64,000 nt of DNA. Origin: Agarophyton chilense. Lineage: Eukaryota > Rhodophyta > Florideophyceae > Gracilariales > Gracilariaceae. The position numbers and the translations under genes are program-made. The DNA lies in NCBI GenBank assembly GCA_030374765.1, contig JARGXX010000071.1:1178001-1242000 (forward strand). Direction: 5' to 3'. The notes under the pieces were generated by a model. The model saw only the letters and a list, made by a program, of their open reading frames with translations, ran no database searches and had not been told where the DNA came from. Below, piece after piece: positions 18,603-29,849 of the stretch (position 1 is its first letter; each line of letters opens with the position of its first letter).

Positions 18603-20633
18603 ATGTCGCCGCCTACCCGTGGTTCCAGGACTAGATTGAACCGTCAAGCGGATTCAGTGCCCCCGGCCCCGCCTAGGTCGAGGAGCTCAATTCCAGAAGA
18701 TCGGAACGATTCCGGTATCGATCCGGACACTCGGAGAGCACCCTCAGTGGTTTCAGGTCCTCGAGAGGTCGTGGCTGTGGGCCCAGCTCCAGTGGTGGAG
18801 ACCCCCTCAGCAGCACCCCGAAGTCGGGCCGACCCTGAATTACAGCGCCTGGAGACTCGAATCGATATCGCCAACGCGGCTCACGTCGAGCTCCTTCAGG
18901 AGGTTACTACCCTCCGCTGCAAGGTGGAGGACGCCCAGGAGCGGGGAGTCGCCGATGACCTTCGTACCCTGAGGAGGGATGTGAACTCTCTTTTGGAAAG
19001 CTTTGGTACCCCCAGGGTCTTTGTCCAGGAGTACCGGAGCCTCGTGGAGGAACACCGCGTGCAAGCGGAACGCTTCCGAGCTCGGCTGGACACCCTGGAG
19101 GCCATTATCCGTATGGACGGAGACACAGAAGCCTCGAAGGATAAACCCGACGTTTCGGAAGACGAAGAACACCGCTCCGCTAAACGGGACCGCCGCAAGT
19201 CCAGGAAGAGGGTTCACCTCCAAGAGGATTTATCGGATTCCGATCCCAATCGCTCGTCATCGAGTTCGTTTTCCGAATCTTCGGATAGTGAAGATGGACG
19301 CCGGTCATCCCGGGCGACTCGGTCGAAGGCTACTTACACCTCTCAAGGGGCAATCCGTACCCGGAAGAAGGGTAGGAAACACCTTGGATTAAGGGAGCTG
19401 AAGCCGACGAATCCTCTCTATCGGAAGCTGCTATCGTACCGCTATTACCGGTTGGATAACCCTTCGGGAGATCGAACATCCCGCGGAACGGGTAAGGTCA
19501 AGGACTACATCAAAAGGCTGAGCATCACCCTACAGAAGAGGCAGTTCACAGGAACAGACCCAATTCTGGTGCTCGATTTCCTTGCGAGGTTCGTCCAGGA
19601 GGCTGACATCCTCGGTATGAGTGAAGCGCAAGCGTATCTTGCATTACCCTATTTCTTAAAGGGGATGGCTGAAGACCAGTTCAACTCCGTCCGTGGATCA
19701 TCCCGAGCCTCGGAAGGGGGAGTCACGTGCTGGCCCGAAGCGGTGCAGTACCTCTTGAGGTCATACGCTACTGGAAATGCGATTCAGGAAGCAATCCTTG
19801 CATTAAGGGATACGCGGCAGAAGCCGATGGAAACCGAAACGGTGTATTCAACTGGCTTGAATAAAGCGTTTCACCGATGCGGGAATGTATTCCCCGCCTA
19901 CGAGAGATGCACCATGTTTGTGGATGGTTTGGACCCCTCGATAAGGGCATTGGTTGCCCGACATCGGGAAGAGAAGCGCAAGCTGACCTACTTGGAACTG
20001 GTTCAGTACGCCCAGGCTGAGGGGGATACTCTCCGTGCCCGGCAAAACCGAAAGAGTCGGCCGACACGTGCACTCCTCGCCGACGGAGGTAACTCGTCTT
20101 TGTCACTCGCAGGAGGCCCTGCCCCTGTGGGGGTCAATGATAACATTCACTTCATGGGAAGTAACCCCAAATCTATGGGTACGTCTGAGTTGCCGTCGAA
20201 ATCCGCTCCGACTACGGATGAAGACCTTGCGCTCTATACCCAAGGACGGAGGGTGCCAGCCGCATCGCTACCTTTTGCGAATACCGCTGCTCGGTTCTCT
20301 CGCCCCGGATGGAGGGATACAGCACCACGTCGCGTGGATTCACGTCCACAACCGAACCCGGCAGAGCTGATTTGCTATTTGTGTTACCTCCGTGGTCACG
20401 AAGCACCAGACTGCACATTTCCCCTGCGGGAGGGTTCACGAATTATCGCGCAGTACGAGGCTCTGACCCCTGAGAAGAAAGCTCGAGTCCCGAGTAAGTC
20501 CTATGAGGAACAAAGGATACTCCGAGCTCACCTTGCTGACAGGGATACAGGACTTGTACCCGCGAACGGGGAACAACCGGTCCCCTTCGAGGCAGCTGCA
20601 CCGAATTCGGTGGGGTCCGCTTCGAAAAACTAA
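18603..20633 (+). CDS. gag of element A
   Basis: 676-aa frame from ATG. N-terminal coiled-coil (LQRLETRIDIAN, LRTLRRDVNSLL), an acidic serine-rich middle, a capsid-like helical part (about 300-460) and one zinc knuckle CYLCYLRGHEAPDC (CX2CX4HX4C, about residue 583). It looks open throughout. The capsid-like part is strongly conserved with element B gag, while the N-terminus is not. Confidence 0.85.
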   Translation: MSPPTRGSRTRLNRQADSVPPAPPRSRSSIPEDRNDSGIDPDTRRAPSVVSGPREVVAVGPAPVVETPSAAPRSRADPELQRLETRIDIANAAHVELLQEVTTLRCKVEDAQERGVADDLRTLRRDVNSLLESFGTPRVFVQEYRSLVEEHRVQAERFRARLDTLEAIIRMDGDTEASKDKPDVSEDEEHRSAKRDRRKSRKRVHLQEDLSDSDPNRSSSSSFSESSDSEDGRRSSRATRSKATYTSQGAIRTRKKGRKHLGLRELKPTNPLYRKLLSYRYYRLDNPSGDRTSRGTGKVKDYIKRLSITLQKRQFTGTDPILVLDFLARFVQEADILGMSEAQAYLALPYFLKGMAEDQFNSVRGSSRASEGGVTCWPEAVQYLLRSYATGNAIQEAILALRDTRQKPMETETVYSTGLNKAFHRCGNVFPAYERCTMFVDGLDPSIRALVARHREEKRKLTYLELVQYAQAEGDTLRARQNRKSRPTRALLADGGNSSLSLAGGPAPVGVNDNIHFMGSNPKSMGTSELPSKSAPTTDEDLALYTQGRRVPAASLPFANTAARFSRPGWRDTAPRRVDSRPQPNPAELICYLCYLRGHEAPDCTFPLREGSRIIAQYEALTPEKKARVPSKSYEEQRILRAHLADRDTGLVPANGEQPVPFEAAAPNSVGSASKN

Positions 20634-20635
20634 AC

Positions 20636-23600
20636 TTGGGAGTCTCCCCTGCGGGAGGGGCGTCTTCTAAGCCGGAGTTGAAGACGCCCGAGGCGCTCCA
20701 GCTTCGCTCCCCAGCTGTGACTATCCTTTCAAGGAGAACGGCTGACACCGACGTTAACTCGGGATACTTTAGTGTCCTCCGTCGCCCGTGGATACGGTCC
20801 CGTAGTCTCCGTATTTCGGATCGAGTTATGGTAATTGCCAAGCGGAATTATAAAGTATTCGCCGACTTCGGCCTGTCCAACCAGTTTATGGTTCGTCAAA
20901 TATCGGTCCTGGGTACAGGAGCCGCTCCTAACTTAATTCATGTTGAATTGTTACCCCCGCTGCTCCGGGTTAAAGTTCGTACCGGTCCACGTGTGGATAT
21001 CGCCGATGCGAACAACAACCCGCTACGGACACTGGGTACAATTTCCCTCATGGTGAGGTTAGGCTCCTATCTCGTTCAGCTAGAGTTTATTGTATGCAAG
21101 TCACTTGCAGCACCAGTCATACTGGGCTGTGATTTTTGCGACCGCTTCGTGGAAGCCATCCGTCCTCGGAATAGAACTGTGGAACTCGAAGACGGGTCTA
21201 CGATCCCAATCGTTCATAAACCCTTACAGGGAGCAGCGCGAACACGCGTTCCTCTCCCTGTCGCGCAGGAATATGTGAAGAAGGACCCGGTGTCTACACG
21301 GGTAAAGGTTGCGAAGTCAGTGGCTATCCCGCCAGAAACCCAGGTTTGGGTCACAGTTATTACCAAGCAAATTGGTGTGCATGTGGTACAACCGAACCCG
21401 TCCCTGTATACGCGGCGTCAACTCGCCCTTGCCAATGGGGTTGTCTCCGTGGAACCGGATACACCTTTCAAGGTTTTGGTAGCCAACTTTGGGAAGACAA
21501 CGCAACATTTGGTCAAACACCAGATCCTGGGTTTTGTTCTTCCACACCCGCATGCGGTCGTACCTACAAAGATCTCTATCGCAGAGGTCCTTGGTGTGGC
21601 GGACCCTAAGAAGGGGGAGGACACTGCCGAAATCGCGGAAGACGGTGAGCATACGACTGCAGCTCCACACGCTGAACACTTTAAACCTCAGGAGGTTACG
21701 GCCCCTATCACAGGAGCAGACCAGGCGGATCCTGTTCAGGAATTGGAGAAATGGGATCTCAACCATGTACCCGCATCTCATCGGGAGAAGCTGAGGTACA
21801 TGCTTCGTGAACTTACCCCCATGTGGGATGGTTCCCTTGGAACTATTGGGATTACAGAACACCGCATCGACTTGTTACCGAACACTCGGCCTATTGCCCA
21901 ACATCCTTACAGGACTGGACCGAAATCTCGGGAAGAGGAGAAATCTCAGGTGGAGAAGATGCTTAAAGCGGGCGTAATTGAACCTGCCCAGTCCGCTTGG
22001 GCCTCACCCGTGGTGTTAGTTCCGAAACCGGATGGATCGTGGCGTTTCTGCATCGATTACAGACGCCTGAACGAGGTAACCATTAAGGATTTGTACCCGA
22101 TCCCTCGGATGGACGAATACATCGACTCCCTTGGGAGCGCTACTGTTTTCTCTACCCTCGACGCCAATTCGGGCTACTGGAAAGTCCCTATTAGGGAGGA
22201 AGATCGAGACAAAACGGCTTTCGTGTGTCATCAAGGACTTTTCCGATTCCGGAGGATGCCTTTTGGGTTGACAAATGCCCCCGCAACGTTTCAACGGGCG
22301 ATAGACATTCTGTTGGCTCCCTTCGAGTGGAGGACGTGTCTAGTGTATTTAGACGACATAATTGTCTTCTCCAACAACCTGGATGACCACCTCGAACACG
22401 TCAGGGACGTAATGAAGATACTCCGCGACGCGGGAATCACCTTGAAACTCAAGAAGTGCGAGTTTTTCACCGATTCGGTTAAGTATCTGGGTCATATCAT
22501 CCGTCCCGGACAGCTTTCAATCGATGAAGTACGAGTGAAATCCTTGGAGGAAGCAAAACACCCGAAAACTCAAACGGAGTTGTGATCCTTCTTAGGTCTG
22601 TGTAACGTGTATCGCCGATTCGTCCCGAACTTTGCGGATATTGCCACCCCCCTCAACAGGCTCCTGACGAAGGGACAACCAGTTGAACTGGAACCTTTTG
22701 GCGACGCGGAAGCGTCTGCCTTCACGGCACTGGTGAATGCCGTAACATCACCGCCAATCTTGGCTCTACCCAATCCTGGGCTCCCTTACGAAGTGGACAC
22801 CGATGCTAGTGCAAACCAAGTAGGGTGTGCACTGTCCCAATCCTCTGAGGATGGCGAACGTCACCCTATTGGGTACTGGTCACGTTCCCTGAATGTCCAT
22901 GAAAGGAACTACTCGGTCTCCGAGAAAGAATGTTTAGCCGTTGTGTGGGCCTTAGCTACACTTCGCCCCTATCTGATGGGTACTCGTTTCAAAGTCCATA
23001 CGGACCACGCATGCTTGCGTTGGCTCCTGGAGATCTCCGGACCCTCGGGCCGCCTTATGCGCTGGCGTCTCCGACTGTCGGAATTCGACTTTGAGATCCT
23101 GTACAAGAAAGGGAAGCTGAACACTCAGGCTGATGCACTATCCCGATTGGGAACCACAGCGGAAACGGAACCCTACGAGGACGATGACATCACATGTTTT
23201 ATGGTATCGGACCTCGAGGGAGGAGCTCAACCGCTAACGGATGATGTTTGTGACGATATACTCGTCAACGAGAGTCTGGATTTGCCGACCGGCTCTTTTA
23301 TACCTATCTCCCCAGAGGAGATGATACGCGAGCAACAGCTCGACCCATTCTGTACACGGATTCGGGCTCGCCTCAACGAAGGATTTCAGTTACCTTTCGA
23401 GGACGACGATCAGGGTTACCTAATCAGGACCTTTGGACCTCGCCCGAGGATAGTGGTGCCGCACACCCTACAACAGAGGGTATTACACCTCACTTACTAT
23501 GTAAAGGTTGGCGCCCACCCCGGGGGAAGAAAACCGTACCTCACGGTGAGAAGGGACTTTTACTGGCCGGCAATGGCATTCGATTGTTACGCCGTCAGAC

Positions 23601-25166
23601 GGGCCTGCGCCAATTGCGCCAAGAATGACGTCAAACTTCGGAAGCACTCTAAGAAGTTGACGCTGTTCCCGGCACGGGCTCCACTCGAATTCGTGGCCAT
23701 AGACATCCTAGGGGAGTTTATCAGGACGCCCCGAGGTCATCGGTATCTGCTTGTCATTTCTGACAGATTCTCTAAGCTAACGCGAACTGTGCCGCTGAAG
23801 CGGATCACCGCCGCTACCGTCGCGCAAGCGTTCGTGACCCATTGGCTGTTCGTATATGGACCGCCGGTGCAATTGTTATCCGACGACGGAGGGCAATTCG
23901 CATCAAAGTTCTTTCAGGATGTATGTCGAATCCTTGATGTAAGGAATTTATTTATTACTACGTATCACCCTCAGGGGAATGGCCAGGTGGAGAGGTTTAA
24001 CCGCACGATACTCAACGCTTTGAGATCGTATGTTGCGGATCACCCCAAAAATTGGGACTTGTACACAGACGCTATCACGTATGCATACAACACCCAGGTA
24101 CATCGGGTTACATCGTTATCCCCATTCGAACTGGTACTGTCGAGGACACCGCCGCCGGTCGCCATCGAGGTTCAACCGACGCTGTTGACGTACCCGTCAC
24201 CGGGATTGTACCGAGAAGCCTGGAAGGAGTGGCTTACGAAGATGGTGCCGATAGCCCGGAAAGCAATGGACAAAGCTCAACGCGCTTACAAGAAGGACTT
24301 TGACAATCGGGTTCGCAAACCTCTACCTCAGGTGGAGCCCGACGACTTCGTCTTCTTTCGAAAGGAATACTACAATCCTGAAAAGGAACGTAGGCACATG
24401 CTTTCGCCAATTGTGGACGGATCCTATCGTGTGGTTTCTGTAGACCCGGACACGGTGGTATTGGATATCGCTAACCGCCACGAACGGATCTCCAGGGACC
24501 GCATCACACGAGCGCCCAACCCAAATGTGGAAGTGGTGTCGGCACCAACGCCCTCCACAGGGGATGATTAAACGGAAGTTAACCCGTCAAGCGGAGATTC
24601 GAACACCCGCCCCGTTATACTTCCGCACCCGGAACGTGGTTTAACCGACCTACCGGAAACTTCGGATACTCTCGAACCTGGGCCCGCTCCCTCAAGGGCC
24701 CAGTCAACGAACTCTTACAGAGTTACTCCCCCACCGGAGGTAATCAAGCCTCCTGGCTCTCCGCCTAAGGAGGGGGAGGAGGACTTAGTTCCTTCGCAGG
24801 ACGATGTTTCGGCGTCAGCCAGTCGCCCTAAAAGGGAATCTAGTTCTCACAGTGAGACGGCGAGCCCGACGGAGCCGGCGACAGAGAAGTCACAACCCCA
24901 GCGTATGGGTAGCGACATCACCGCCGACCCAGCCGAGCACGACGTCAGAAAAGATGACGAAACTCAGCCTAGGGAGAGTCGTGTGGAGAACTCCGCACCC
25001 GGAACGCCTACAGAGCCGACGATCACCCGCCGCCGCGGACGAGACACTGAGGTGTCGCACACTCAAACCCCGCTTTCTCGAGAACGAGCTGTGTCAGCGG
25101 ACCCGAACGGGGAAGATCTCGACGACGAGGTTGACCAAATTTGGCTCTCCGTTATGGAATGGGAAT
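20636..25166 (+). pseudogene. pol of element A (fossil)
   Basis: Protease region (AAPNLIHVEL), RT with FCIDYRRLNE, FGLTNAPATFQ and YLDD, RNase H with DTDAS, and an integrase with an HHCC-type finger, an AIDILGE block and HPQGNGQVERFNRT, then a long disordered P/S/E-rich end. Broken by about one or two lesions. It follows gag almost directly. Confidence 0.85.
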
Positions 25167-25332
25167 AGGAACTCCTATGGAGACACTGGAACTTTCAGGA
25201 ATGGGAAAGAAATGAGTGAGACCCGTCGGGGACAGCTCAGGAGAGTGCTAGCGCGTGTCGAAAGCGCCACCTCACATCAGCTTGCGGAGTGGCAACGGGC
25301 GCCCGCGCATTTATGTGGCACACGTCGAATGG

Positions 25333-25432
25333 CACCGAGCCAATCAAAAGGCTCTGACGACCAACCGTCAAGCAAACCGCCTCACCGAGCCAATCAAAAG
25401 GCTCTGACGACCAACCGTCGCGCAAACCGCCT
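25333..25432. repeat. 50-bp tandem duplication with two CCAAT motifs in element A
   Basis: Two 50-bp units with two or three differences, each holding GAGCCAATCAAAAGGCTC. AGCCAATCA fits the NF-Y (CCAAT-box) consensus. The same pair is present in element C (about 32294-32393, reversed), so it belongs to the family. Confidence 0.8.
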
Positions 25433-25717
25433 CCGTCGCACGGCGCGTTGCACGGGAGCAACCTTCGTCCCCGTAGCTCGGGTTGACGTTGAAGTCCTAC
25501 CCCCCTGAGATTGGAGACGCTACCGCGTCGCGGTTCCTCAACGGTCACGGAATCTAAGAACACCGTTGTAATTGGGAAGATCTCAGCTTTAAGAAGAACC
25601 CAAAACTGGGCCGTTTTGATTCCGGAGACGGAAGTTACAACGTAGCCCACAGGCCACTCGGCGCCGTTTGGACGAAGTGCTGAGACCCGCTCGCAACACG
25701 GAAAAGAACCCACCAGG

Positions 25718-26008
25718 GTGTGTCTAGACCCTACGTTGACACCCTCAAGGGAACTAGAGCGTTCCAAGAAGGAAGAGAAGCCCGAACAGGGAAAAGTGTA
25801 CCCGCAGGAATTCGTTATCGATCGCATCGTGCGTCACATCTACACCCCCGAGGGAGAAGTTCGCTACCAAGTCCGATGGTACGGATTCTCGCCTGATGAG
25901 GATACAGTGGAACCCATTGAGCACCTTCCGAGGTCTAAGGTTTTATCCTATCACCGACGCGCTCGGGTAACCTTGCCTCCAAATATGGATCGTGCCCAAG
26001 TCGGGTAA
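25718..26008 (+). other. Chromodomain segment of element A
   Basis: The frame encodes FVIDRIVRH...RYQVRWYGF..DEDTVEPIEHL, a chromodomain that in chromoviruses follows the integrase and directs insertion to marked chromatin. Here it lies about 550 bp beyond the end of the integrase reading region, past the CCAAT repeats. No ATG opens the frame near its start. Confidence 0.75.
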
Positions 26009-26409
26009 GCCACCACGGGAACTGGTGAGGATGGGACCTCGAAGTGAGGAAGATGTTGGACCTCTGAAGAGTAATTGAGGAGAGTATCCCGAAGAACACG
26101 TATTGAGAGGGAATGTCTACTGGCCCTCGGCCTAGCGCCGTTAACCGGGGAACACAGCACCGGTTATCGGGACAGTTTATGATGAAAAAGGAAAAGAAGA
26201 CCCACGAAGTGGAGAAGAAGATTAAGAAGAAGATTGGACCCTAGAAAGGGAAGAAGATGAAGACGAAGATGAAGATGATCCTAAGAAGGAATGAAGAAGA
26301 TGAAGTAAAAGTTAAGATCCTAGGAAGGAAGAAGAAAAGAAGTTATGCAAATACCAGAAGTTTACTATTGTCGCCAAGCTATGGACTCTACAATTTCCCG
26401 AAGGCGGAA

Positions 26410-28266
26410 CTACGGAAAGCCCGAGGAGGGACCCGCCCCACCGTCGGGATTCTGACCCTGATGGTACGCCGAGGCGAAAGCCAACATCTGGCTCACATCC
26501 GTCATACCTGGGGGAATCGGAATGCCCGCGTTCACGAGGCCTTGTCGCACACTATCCGCTTGCGGAGTGGCAACTGGCGCCTGCGCAAGGGTGTTCACAC
26601 CCCACCCGGGGGGAGCAGATGGACCGCCACCGGATGCATTCGCCGCCACAGCTGAGGTCGTTCCCACTGGTTGGAAGGGTGCAGATGGCTCCACAGGGAG
26701 TACTCCACTAGGAGCTGGCATGTCGTTATCCAACGCTGGATCGTCCAGGTCTACTGGAGGCTCGTACTCGTAATCGTCGGTATAAATGAACCCCGTCAGG
26801 TGTCCCACCGGCATCGGTCGAAGCGAGTCCATCAGCGCCCGTGCTTGCGCCGCGCTGATGCGAACCCCTTCGAAGGGATTGTAATAGACCCAGTTACCGG
26901 AGCCCAGATCGTACCGGCCGGGAGACTTGTCTCGCGCGGATCCTTCCCCTGCGGGCTGATTTTCCACTGGAACTCGATCCCATTGGGTGTTGTCGATCAC
27001 GTCCAAGATTGGATACAGGTCTTGCACGTTGCTGACCGAACCCAACGCTGGGACAAGGTCGATCTGACGCAGGATGGTCCGTAGCATCAGAGGAATATAC
27101 CAGATACGGAAATGGTCATGAGCATCCCAGAGGAGGTGCGCCGCTACGCGGGCTGCCCACTCGGCTGCAACGAGGGCCCAGTATCCCGAGTTAGGGTCGT
27201 GCATCAAACAAGACCCGATATAGTAGATGGACGGGGGCAGTTCAGCAAAGCACCCTCGGGGGACCTCGACCTTACTCCACCAAGCTGGAAGGGGCACGAA
27301 TCGCCCAACCTTCGCCGTGTTACGGATACGCTCCAGTTCCACGTGAGGATACGGGACAAGGAACCCGAAACGGGAGCGCGAGCGGCGCTCGAAGCGCACG
27401 CGTCGATCGAACCCATACTGGGTAAACTGCCGTTGAAGGTACCTGAATTCAGCCCGAAGGATGGGACGACTCCATTGGAGCATATCTTCTCGGAGAGGAA
27501 AACCCGGTCCGCGGAACTCGGCTTCGGGAAAGGATGCCAGGTTATCCCCGTAGGAGACCTCACCGTACGTTCGGTAATAGGCGACATCGAACCCGTACTC
27601 CGGGGGAACCAGATGGTCAAAGCGTGACCTCTCCAATCGCTGGTAGGCCAGAGGCGCCATCGCTGCGCGCGCCTTGTCCAGGGACTCCCCGCGACCGCGG
27701 TATAGATACTGAGGCTCTATGGCTACCCGCGCCCTCCAATCGGGAGAACGTACAACCTCAACAGGTAGGCCACCCGGCAATAAGCCGTCCTCCACGTAGG
27801 AGTCGATGAGCTCATCGTCGCGAACCGCTGTCGGATGGAACCACGGAGCGCGGAAATATATCACCGGATCGGTAAGGGGACTCCACCTTCGAAATGATTC
27901 GTTTGAGATCCAACCTCTGGAGTTTGCTACCAAGGGCATCGCATGAGCGGAGTTCCACGCCACCGCGTTAATGTCCAAATCCTCCTGAGGATATCGGTTG
28001 CTCGCCGAGGCGGAAGGTTCGGTACCTGACGGAGCCGCATCCAAACCGGAGAAATATCCACCCTGCTGGGGAGTTTCGTTGTCCGCCGGCGCGGAGGCCG
28101 ACGGCCCCGAGAGTGGGTTGGTGACGTATGGGTTCATTCCCTTGAGAGGGTTGGTTGAGACTGCTGTTTCGAGAAGTTGCTTATCGCCGAAAGTCGGAGG
28201 AGTAGAAGAAAGTTGTACCAATGTGCCAGTTTTGTGGCGATCCTCAGAAGTGGTGAAGGACCCCAT
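26410..28266 (-). CDS. Antisense ORF between chromodomain and 3' LTR of element A, unknown product
   Basis: 618 aa from the first ATG (28266) on the strand opposite to gag-pol; it looks whole. I do not recognise it. The first 100 residues and the last 110 are P/S/G-rich and probably disordered. The middle (about 110-480) is rich in Arg, Tyr, Trp and Phe, for example VPPEYGFDVAYYRTYGEVSY and FRIWYIPLMLRTILRQIDLV. No clear signal peptide or certain membrane helix. A TATATATA lies on the same strand just before the ATG, which is too close to serve that ATG; a start at a later ATG such as 28137 is possible. Antisense ORFs at this place are known in some plant Ty3/gypsy Tat-lineage elements (for example Grande), with no sequence likeness claimed. 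Confidence 0.6.
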   Translation of the reverse strand: MGSFTTSEDRHKTGTLVQLSSTPPTFGDKQLLETAVSTNPLKGMNPYVTNPLSGPSASAPADNETPQQGGYFSGLDAAPSGTEPSASASNRYPQEDLDINAVAWNSAHAMPLVANSRGWISNESFRRWSPLTDPVIYFRAPWFHPTAVRDDELIDSYVEDGLLPGGLPVEVVRSPDWRARVAIEPQYLYRGRGESLDKARAAMAPLAYQRLERSRFDHLVPPEYGFDVAYYRTYGEVSYGDNLASFPEAEFRGPGFPLREDMLQWSRPILRAEFRYLQRQFTQYGFDRRVRFERRSRSRFGFLVPYPHVELERIRNTAKVGRFVPLPAWWSKVEVPRGCFAELPPSIYYIGSCLMHDPNSGYWALVAAEWAARVAAHLLWDAHDHFRIWYIPLMLRTILRQIDLVPALGSVSNVQDLYPILDVIDNTQWDRVPVENQPAGEGSARDKSPGRYDLGSGNWVYYNPFEGVRISAAQARALMDSLRPMPVGHLTGFIYTDDYEYEPPVDLDDPALDNDMPAPSGVLPVEPSAPFQPVGTTSAVAANASGGGPSAPPGWGVNTLAQAPVATPQADSVRQGLVNAGIPIPPGMTDVSQMLAFASAYHQGQNPDGGAGPSSGFP

Positions 28267-28334
28267 TGGAAGAGAAGTATATATAGTGACCGGAAAGCGA
28301 GACACCCGCGGCTCGGAATGTTCTTCCTCGTCTT

Positions 28335-28347
28335 AAGGAGGGGGAGA
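28335..28347 (+). other. Polypurine tract of element A
   Basis: AAGGAGGGGGAGA directly before the 3' LTR, the normal plus-strand priming site of LTR elements. Confidence 0.75.
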
Positions 28348-29270
28348 TGTAGAGAAACGCCCAGTTAGGGGATACTTGAAGATGCAACTCATAGAATGGG
28401 GGTTGAACCCTCCGAGGGTTATGACTATGATCCCCTCTAAGGTGTGCTGAGGTGGCACGGTTTTCTGGTTAGAGTTCGCCTATGACGTGAAGATTCGGAT
28501 GGCCCATGGTTGGATTGGCCTCGTGATACACGTGGCTAAATTTTGGCATCGATTTTCGGATATTTGTTAGAACGATGGACTTTTGGGCCCTGACAGTGGG
28601 ATCTCCACGTGTATGGCCCTGAGCAGGTGTGCACTGCTGTAACTAGTAGAGTTTAGTTAGTGGGCCCTACTTAGGGAGACGAGATCTGACAGTCCGAAGC
28701 TCAGAGTAAATGGGAACCAAGGTTGGTCTTCGATACCTTTAGAGATTCTTCGTCGCCATCGTTTCGGCCTTACAACCCGGAACGGGCTCTGGTTAGCAAC
28801 GCCTGCGTAGGGACACGACTCCACTTGGAGAGTGCCCACGTTTGGGTTCCGTGCAACCACCCCCTTGGGACCGCTCAGACGACCTGCGTGCACGATACCC
28901 CGTGGGGGTTCTGCTTACTTGTTGCGTGCTTTTTGTGTTTCCTTTCGAGGACAGGTTTTCGCCCCTGTATTGGGTTTCTTTTGTTGTTTCGCCCCTTTTC
29001 TGGTTCTCGGGTCCGGTGCCTGTTAGTGCCCGACCCTCGCCCCGTTTTTCCTCTTCGCCGGAATTTCCCCCAATCTTTGGGATACCCATACCCATTCCCG
29101 ACCCAACGGTTTCTACCCCTCACCTCCGTCGGTACTGCCGGAATCTCCCGTGGGTGTTACACCCCACAATACGGGTGGAACGGAGGGCTCTGTCTCTGAG
29201 TCAGTCTCCGCCAGGGAGCAAGGCTTCGAACACCTTGAGAGCACTTCCCGTCGCCAGGTTTTGCTCCACA
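28348..29270 (+). repeat. 3' LTR of element A
   Basis: 923 bp, TGTAGAG...CTCCACA. It is followed by GATGC and then DIRS reverse-transcriptase sequence on the minus strand. The 19,060-bp tandem unit begins inside it at 28717. Confidence 0.9.
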
Positions 29271-29600
29271 GATGCCTCTCCAATCCCAATCGCCGTATCA
29301 GCCTCTCGATATCCTCTGACACCCTCACGCAGTCCTCCCTCCCACTCACCCTTCCCACTGAAGGCGCCACTAGAAAGTCATCAATATACGGAAGAACCCG
29401 CGTACCCATCACCTCCCGGATGTACCCCACGAACGGTTTCACCAGATTGACAAACCAGAATGTGCTCCTACCCCACCCGAACTGTAACGCCTTACACCTA
29501 AAGAAGCGACCATCGTAACGAAACAGAAAGTAGTTCATCATATCCTCATGCAGACGAAAGTGCCTTTAGCCCCATCTAATATCAAACGAAAACTGAAGAG
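29271..29600 (-). pseudogene. DIRS reverse-transcriptase core piece (fossil, inverted)
   Basis: Minus-strand coding with FDIRWG, FRCKALQFGWG, FVNLVKPFVGYIREVMG and the YIDD active-site block in LPYIDDFLVAP, as in DIRS reverse transcriptases. It ends exactly at the 3' LTR of element A with GCATC, the same 5 bp that follow the LTR at 40276. Confidence 0.75.
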
Positions 29601-29849
29601 CAACGTCCTCCAGGGAGGTTTTTGGGGACTTAAGTTTTTTCTGGAGCCTCCGGCGTGCAACTTCGTTATGAGTAGGAGTAATCCGTTTTCACGGCGATGG
29701 CCGGAACGCCGGTGATGCACCGGCGGGACCAGGTGCCATACATGTGGCCGCAGCGCCCGCGCGAGACGTGGCCGCCAGATTGGCCCCCTTTATTAGACGA
29801 ACATTTAGCTATTTAGGATAGACTTTATTTATTCTATTCTACGGTGACT
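29601..29849. other. Unassigned stretch between DIRS piece and element B
   Basis: About 250 bp. May be more DIRS sequence or the start of the element B LTR; no motif decides it. AGACTTTA at about 29819 and TAAAGTCT at about 29889 are inverted copies around a GC-rich core with two GCCGCCGG repeats. Confidence 0.35.

Larger units (their letters stand above)
17453..29270 (+). mobile_element. Ty3/gypsy element A (chromovirus-like) with antisense ORF
   Basis: 11.8 kb. 5' LTR 17453-18375, primer site from 18378, gag 18603-20633, pol about 20636-25166, separate chromodomain frame about 25718-26008, antisense ORF 26410-28266, purine tract 28335-28347 and 3' LTR 28348-29270. Pol order is protease, RT, RNase H, integrase, the Ty3/gypsy order. 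Nearly whole, with about one or two visible breaks in pol. Flanking bases do not match (CCAAG left, GATGC right), so the two halves may come from different insertions. LTRs differ by roughly 3-4% by eye: old but not ancient. Confidence 0.88.

Noticed and set aside
26410-28266. Idea that the antisense ORF is an envelope gene
   Set aside because: Wrong strand for an envelope gene, and no signal peptide or clear membrane anchor seen.
17453-29270. Dating element A from the divergence between its two LTRs
   Set aside because: The flanks do not match, so the two LTRs may stem from different insertions; the figure would not be an age of one event.
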